Source of the DNA: Fusarium oxysporum f. sp. lycopersici 4287
Taxonomy: Eukaryota > Ascomycota > Sordariomycetes > Hypocreales > Nectriaceae
Direction: 5' to 3'
Length of the DNA: 11,770 bases
Assembly: GCF_000149955.1 (NCBI RefSeq)
Contig: NW_017264878.1
Location: 1-11,770, forward strand
The translations under genes and the position numbers were made by a program. Below are positions 7,031 to 11,770 of the stretch, one piece after another (within the stretch, counting starts at the first letter, position 1; the number at the start of each line of letters is the position of its first letter). The notes beneath the pieces are model-generated. The model was given only the letters and a program-made list of their open reading frames with translations, ran no database searches and was not told the DNA's origin.

Positions 7031-7778
7031 ATGGCATTTTCAACAATGTTGGATGAGCCATCTACAATTCTCCACCATGAGGTCACTTATCCCCTCTTGT
7101 CGCCTTGCGAGACTGTAGTCGACGGCACTACAACACCTTCAGATATTATATATGGGGTACCTAATCTTCCTACATATTAGTACATGAACCCTATGCTGAT
7201 CTCGCCTTAGAATCTTGGAGACGTGAATTTTCAGAACCTTCATCTCAGCAGAGTGATAACTTCAACTAGCGGGTTAATTGCTAGTCCGACAATGGCTCCC
7301 TCATTGGACAACTACACAACACGAATCGGCGTGGACGGCTGCCCCGTCCCTACAGTCGGGAATGCAAAGAGCGTACGAATGAAGTGTTTTCAAAACAAAA
7401 GCATTGACGAACTGATCTGTATTACAGAGGCGTCGGTTGAAAAATCGAGAATCGCAACGTCGCTTTCGTGAGCGCAAGGACCAATTACAGAAGGCTCTCC
7501 AGCAACAGTTGGATCATTCTCGCACAGAATATGAAGCACTCCTTTGCAAATACACCGAAAGCACAACCGAAGCCGCTCTTCTCCTTCAAGAGAATGATTC
7601 ACTTCGGTCAGAGATCAAGGATCTTCGGCGACATCGACAACTAATGTTGAGCGTCATGAAGTCGCTCCAAGGCTCAAAGCCGTTATCCGAGTTTGGAGAT
7701 AGTGGAGTGCTACTGGGTGATGTGATACACTACCTTGCGGATGTATCAGATGATCCGACAACACCCGACACAAACTGA
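7031..7778 (+). CDS. bZIP transcription factor (three exons, 212 residues)
   Basis: My model joins 7031-7156, 7211-7372 and 7428-7778. Intron 1 (54 bp) has GTACCT, a CTGAT branch site and TTAG; intron 2 (55 bp) has GTACGA, CTGAT and ACAG. All junctions are in phase 0 and the exons are multiples of three, which supports the model strongly. Splicing of intron 2 completes the basic region KSRRRLKNRESQRRFRERK (95-113), with Asn102 and Arg110 in the invariant N-x7-R spacing. The SQ-F variant is close to the fungal Yap/Pap1-like NRxAQRxFR. A leucine-type heptad follows at L120, S127, L134, S141, L148, L155, L162. The N-terminal 90 residues are Thr/Ser-rich without a known domain. It should bind DNA as a nuclear dimer. 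Targets are unknown; no DUF3425 tail is present. The next gene starts 205 bp downstream on the same strand. Confidence 0.88.
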
Positions 7779-7983
7779 GTTTATCGCCTACGACATTGTT
7801 GGTGTAGGTAGCCTTTGACGGCGGTCTCTGGCATCCTCTCCTCGAATCTCATCGTTGTGTCATATTATAAACTAGAAGACCAATGGTAATAATGTTTTAG
7901 ATATTTTTTTCAGGTTCCCTTATCTTTATGGTACTGATTTATGGCTATGGAAATGAGGGGTTTTGGCCCCACCACTCTACCAG

Positions 7984-9738
7984 ATGGCGAAAGAGGGGTC
8001 CAGAATCTCCACTCAGAGATTGAACGACATCACATCAGATGCCGCCCACCACGTGGAGAAGAGCCAGGAGAAACGTCTCATCTTCGTCGGAGGCCCGGCG
8101 CTGGTAGACAGGTCAGGGCCGATTCGGTCCAGCCTTCTTCAGCAAGCACATCGCCAAAGGAAATCCCAGCAGAGGCAGAATGCGGCAACGGAGCGAGAAC
8201 TTCTCCTTAGGCAGAGGAGGGATATATGTGCATGCAGCGACAAAGCCTCACTTCCTACATTGCCAACCCTAGGAGCCTCGGGCGATACACGTTATCAGCC
8301 TATTAGGCCAAAGGGGTACGCGACCCCTGACACAGGACAAGGCCCTTTGTGTTCTGTCAGCGGGAAACCCTCAGCTTCGCCAGGCCAAATTGTCCCCTTG
8401 CAAGCATGGGATGTTGGGGCGGGGGCTTTCGATCCAATGATTCCATTGGACGAGACTACCTCTCAATTGAAAGTTCAGGAGATTCTGCATTTTGCATGCA
8501 CTTCTATCTGGCCAAACTTCCGCCCCTTGACCTATGCGTCCAAATGCTATCAATCCTGGGTATTCCCATGTGACAACAAAGTACGCCTGTACGCGGTTCT
8601 ATGGGCAGCTTCCTACCATCGCGCCGTCCTCAACGTGACCTATGGCGGTCCGACCTACCAAGCTGAATCAAAAGAGCAACTCATTTTGAAAGGGTTGACT
8701 CTGAAATCTCTGCGGAATGAAGTTGAAGCATTTACCGGATCAAAACCTCTCGATAGTATTATCATGTGTATCCTCTACTTGGCGGTTAACGAAACAACCG
8801 ATGCACGGATATATCGCGACCCCAGTCCTTTCAACCCTCCATTTACCTACCTCCACGCCCTGGATATTTATGGTAGTCGAGATTACCACCCGATTCATTG
8901 GACAATTATACAAAATCTACTTGCTCGACATGGTGGAGTGGAAGCTCTGCAAGATCATGCGCTTGCTTGGCTTCTTTCATTATCTGATATCATGCGCGCG
9001 CTAAACACGCTGCAGAGGCCAATATATCCCTGTCTGGATATCCATGGGAAGCGAATGGTCTTGGAATCTCCTCTGATTCTGTTTAGACCTTATGCCTCGC
9101 ATTTTGCTCTGGAAAGTGCCGGATCTGGTTTCGAAGAACTACTTTCTATAAACCCCCCTGTGCATCGAAGAATTGTGGCAGCGTTTTCACAGATCGGACA
9201 GCTATCGCTTGTGCTACAATACTACACGATGGAGTCATTTAGTCCAGAGGTCCTTGACCTTCTCGGTGATTGTCGAAACTATGTTCACCACAACTTGTTC
9301 TCTTCACCCGACACTAGCTCCGCTGCGGAGGAAATTTTGCAACTTTCTGACCAAGGACCTGACGCAATCGCGTTGTCGCGAGAGATCTATCTGACTTGCC
9401 GACTTGCATTGTTCCTATATGCAACGCATGTTACCTTCCCACTTCCAAGGTCGGCTACTGTCAGAAGACAACTTCTACAGCAATTATGTCACAAATTTGA
9501 GTTTCTGGCAGAGAGAAGCACGGCTAGACGGTTGCTACTATGGTGTGTTAGTGTTGTCCTTGTCGCCTCGGACATAGAGCCAGAGAAGGCGATAGTCGAT
9601 CTGTTTAAGATGTTGTGCTACGAGTTGGAACTCACAGACTTGAATGGTTTACTGATGTTAGTTCGAGAGTTTGCATTGGTGGATAAAGCAATCGACCACC
9701 ATTATGAGAGGTTGGATGTTATATTAACCATGGATTAA
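7984..9738 (+). CDS. Fungal-specific transcription-factor-like protein without Zn2Cys6 cluster
   Basis: Intronless, 584 residues from ATG 7984. The frame is open back to 7957 but that extension has no ATG. The N-terminus has FVGGPA (34-39) followed by a basic, Arg/Gln-rich stretch (about 48-80), the layout of fungal proteins that start F-x-N/G-x-x-GP then Arg repeats before a Fungal_trans_2-like domain. The body is alpha-helical with LLARHGGVEALQ (about 312-323) followed by LSDIMRA (about 333-339), matching the H-G-G-x-x-L and D-x-x-x-A helices of that family, and ends in hydrophobic helices. No CX2CX6C cluster is seen, so direct DNA binding by a zinc cluster is unlikely. Role is probably transcriptional, but this is by resemblance. 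Tandem with the bZIP gene. An overlapping out-of-frame ATG ORF (7941-8210) covers its start. Confidence 0.75.
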   Translation: MAKEGSRISTQRLNDITSDAAHHVEKSQEKRLIFVGGPALVDRSGPIRSSLLQQAHRQRKSQQRQNAATERELLLRQRRDICACSDKASLPTLPTLGASGDTRYQPIRPKGYATPDTGQGPLCSVSGKPSASPGQIVPLQAWDVGAGAFDPMIPLDETTSQLKVQEILHFACTSIWPNFRPLTYASKCYQSWVFPCDNKVRLYAVLWAASYHRAVLNVTYGGPTYQAESKEQLILKGLTLKSLRNEVEAFTGSKPLDSIIMCILYLAVNETTDARIYRDPSPFNPPFTYLHALDIYGSRDYHPIHWTIIQNLLARHGGVEALQDHALAWLLSLSDIMRALNTLQRPIYPCLDIHGKRMVLESPLILFRPYASHFALESAGSGFEELLSINPPVHRRIVAAFSQIGQLSLVLQYYTMESFSPEVLDLLGDCRNYVHHNLFSSPDTSSAAEEILQLSDQGPDAIALSREIYLTCRLALFLYATHVTFPLPRSATVRRQLLQQLCHKFEFLAERSTARRLLLWCVSVVLVASDIEPEKAIVDLFKMLCYELELTDLNGLLMLVREFALVDKAIDHHYERLDVILTMD

Positions 9739-9838
9739 TAAAATATACCGTAGCTTTACTATACCATCAATATTTAATGCCTTATTGTGGACTTGTTGCA
9801 TGACAGAAACAACGACTTCGTGCGTTAGTCTGCCAATC
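9739..9838. other. Short convergent intergenic gap
   Basis: The 100 bases between the TF-like gene stop and the end of the minus-strand relic. AT-rich just after the stop (TAATAAAATATA), likely the 3' end signal region of the TF-like gene. Confidence 0.4.
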
Positions 9839-10507
9839 TCAGTATCCTCCCGCTGAACTATCTGCCATTGCTTTGAACTGGACCTTGGTAGGCTGGTCTG
9901 TTATCCCTCTTCTAAGTGCCTCTTCTATGATCGCCACCAGAGCTATAGCGCTGATGCAGGTTATACTAAGTAATGTAATATATAATAAGGTATTAAGGGT
10001 ATAAATACTACTAGTAGTATTAATCTAAACTTTATTATCTGATTCTAATTATATAAGTTTTAAATAAAGCATTATAGCTCCTTAATAGAAGTATATCTTA
10101 TTAGCCTGCTTTATAAATTTATATCTAATTAAATTTTTAACTAAAGCTACTCTAATATCTAAGTAAATCTTTTAAAGGCAAGTAATATACTCTTATTTAA
10201 GGTAATTATTCTTAAACATAACTTTTAACATTATGCTATATTAAATAATTATATTATTAGCTTAATATATAGTATTAGTAATATAGTCCTGCTTATTTCT
10301 AAGTGCTTTACTAATATTAATAGTCATATTAATCTTATAACCTCTGGCAGCAGGAGTAGTATTAGCTTTAAAGACCTTAATAGCCATAGTGCTATTATTA
10401 TATAAAAACCTAATAATAAGGCAAACTAAGATATCAGTGCCTTATACCTCTTTCTTATTTATAGGAATTCTATATAATATAATATATACTATCTCTTTAA
10501 GTGGCAT
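9839..10507 (-). pseudogene. Unidentified 223-codon reading frame eroded by TAA/TAG stops
   Basis: Reading the minus strand from ATG 10507-10505 to TGA 9841-9839 gives 223 codons in one frame with eight internal stops: seven TAA, one TAG, no TGA. All could come from CAA or CAG by C-to-T change. Between the stops the sequence is protein-like, for example FKANTTPAARGYK, SKALRNKQDY and, in the unmutated left part, AIIEEALRRGITDQPTK. No family is recognised. The stops all lie in the AT-rich part (right of about 9962); the left 41 codons are of balanced composition and uninterrupted. It may be part of a larger gene cut by the transposon relic on its right. It could also be an element-encoded protein. 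Confidence 0.5.
9962..10500. repeat. AT-rich RIP-like tract
   Basis: Composition falls at about 9962, just after GATGCAGG, and recovers sharply at 10501, where a short balanced stretch (10501-10590) begins. It contains most of the eroded 223-codon frame. The sharp edges suggest that this tract was once a repeated sequence hit by RIP while its left neighbour was not. Confidence 0.6.
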
Positions 10508-11770
10508 AAGGCATCCACGAAGTCGCAACAGGGGTAGGGGCCAATCAAAATGACCGTAACAGCCGGTACCTCTATCCACACCTAAATAGGCGTGTAATAT
10601 AAGTACCAACAGTTAGCATTATTATATATCGCTACATCACACACTTTGCATCTATACCTGCTAACCTGACCTTATGTATTTCCTGATATCGGCTATAAAT
10701 AATCTGCTTTTTTTTTCCCTTTTGGCAGGTCGAGGCTGCCCTTAGCAGAGGCCTTTGCAAGCTAGGCAAGGTGAAAAGCTATTTCTGCCTCTATAGATAT
10801 AATTAATATCTCTTTATAGGTGAATTTGCCAGGCTTTAAGATCCTCGCTGTCCTCTTCCTTCCCTATATGGCATCTCTTCCTAATGCCGCTATTAGTGCT
10901 ATACTTATTAAAAATGGCATTATAGATAGCCTCTTTCTAAGCTTAAAGTGTGGTATAGGGTTTCTAATAAGGCTGCCGGGTCTTCTTCTATAAAATAAAG
11001 CTATTTGCAAGTATAACTTTAAGAAGGAAGGACTATAGTAATACCTACTAAGGGCCATGCCGGAATTAATACTTATATATTATATAGGACCTTATCTAAT
11101 TACTGCAATCTATATGATTTATTTCTTTATTATACTAAGTAGCAATAAAAGGGATAGGGATTATCTTAAAGCTATTACCATTAAAGACCTGCTATAGGCA
11201 TTATGCCTCTACCTTTATGCCTCTTTTGGCAGGTAATTTCCTCTTTATAAGTATGCAGTTAAGAGGGGTTGTGTTATATATAATTAAAAGGGAAAGCACT
11301 ATAGAGCTATCTTTCTAAGCGATTTAAAGGACCTAGAAAGAAAGAAAAGAGATAAATTAATAAGGGAAATATAGGTAATATTATCTATACCTTTTTATTC
11401 TTTATTAGGATTAGATATACCTTATTATATACTAATAGATTACTATTAGGAAGCTTTTTAGTCTCTTTTATATATTTTATCTTAGTAGTAATGCTGCTAT
11501 TAGGGCATGCTATGCCTATAGCCTTGTATCTAAGCTGCTAAAGATGGCGGAAGAGCTGCAGTAATAAGAAGAGGTTATCTGTGAAGATGTGATATATCTG
11601 TGTTAATAGCCTTTTTAGTAGGTAAACCATGATGCTCTATGTATTACTAAGAGGGATCTTAGTTAGCAGCTTTCCCTTCTTGCTGCACTGTTATAGTATA
11701 GGTAGCTTAACTATTACAGCCTTATATAGTAATGCCTTTATATACTAAAGCTACTGCAGAAAGTAGCCCT
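10497..11770 (-). mobile_element. RIP-degraded piggyBac-like (DDE_Tnp_1_7) transposon, 3' part
   Basis: Transposase fragments read on the minus strand in the order of the family. From 11630: VYLLKRL, then IFTDNLF with Asp at 11579-11577 (second catalytic Asp), then LFRHL-stop-QLRY and CPNSSITTKIK. In another frame NHIDCSN (Asp 11110-11108, third catalytic Asp; the usual D-Q is N-stop, as G-to-A and C-to-T would give) followed by IRSY and FRHGP. Near the C-terminus a Cys-rich domain reads CLACKGLC (about 10770-10747) and, one frame over, CKVCDVAIYNNANCWY, ending TAG 10584-10582. Numerous TAA/TAG stops and at least two frameshifts make it dead. The first catalytic Asp and 5' end lie beyond the window. 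TTAA at 10497-10500, a piggyBac target, may mark its end. Confidence 0.75.

Noticed and set aside
7743..7983. Fusion of the bZIP and TF-like genes by a long intron
   Set aside because: It would need an intron of about 170-240 bp while the introns seen here are 50-55 bp, and the bZIP frame ends with an ordinary stop.
10864..11058. Minus-strand 64-codon open frame
   Set aside because: It is out of frame with the transposase segments that carry NHID and the Cys-rich tail, so it is a chance opening in the piggyBac relic.
1..11770. tRNA genes, rRNA, CRISPR arrays, telomere repeats
   Set aside because: I saw no tRNA-like TTCGA arm, no regularly spaced repeats and no TTAGGG arrays on reading both strands.

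Overview
This window looks like chromosomal DNA of a filamentous ascomycete (Pezizomycotina). Its genes have short introns of about 50 bp with GT...AG ends. The families are typical of such fungi: a GH30 subfamily 7 xylanase, a CFEM protein, a fungal bZIP factor and a fungal-specific transcription-factor-like protein. Gene-bearing stretches of balanced composition alternate abruptly with very AT-rich blocks full of TAA/TAG stops and degraded transposon coding sequence, as expected from repeat-induced point mutation (RIP). The species cannot be fixed from sequence alone; a Fusarium-like or other plant-associated mould would fit.

Layout. 1-212 (minus) is the N-terminus of an MFS sugar transporter that runs off the left edge. 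213-1325 is a divergent intergenic region shared with an intronless, secreted GH30_7 (glucurono)xylanase at 1326-2783 (plus). It holds three Xyr1/XlnR-type GGCTAA hexamers, a cluster of CreA/Cre1-type sites, a near-perfect 22-bp palindrome and a TATA box. 3265-3813 is a broken metallo-beta-lactamase-fold hydrolase relic. 4770-5284 is a two-exon gene for a small CFEM protein with a signal peptide and a probable GPI tail. About 5310-6208 is an AT-rich block with a possible Tc1/pogo-type terminus. 7031-7778 is a three-exon bZIP transcription factor; all three exons join in phase 0. 7984-9738 encodes a 584-residue fungal-specific transcription-factor-like protein without a visible Zn2Cys6 cluster. 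9839-10507 (minus) is an unidentified 223-codon relic with eight stops, all TAA or TAG. From about 10497 to the right edge is a RIP-degraded piggyBac-like transposon (minus).

How the genes may work together. The transporter and xylanase share one promoter region with xylan-activator and carbon-repressor motifs, so they look like a small xylan-utilisation pair: the enzyme releases xylo-oligosaccharides outside the cell and the transporter imports sugars. The bZIP and TF-like genes lie in tandem 205 bp apart and may be a regulator pair, but nothing in the sequence shows their targets. The CFEM gene and the MBL relic sit between AT-rich blocks, an accessory-type setting. Nothing here is clearly a new kind of system. 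The most unusual items are the unidentified RIP-eroded reading frame at 9839-10507 and its junction, at a TTAA, with the piggyBac relic.
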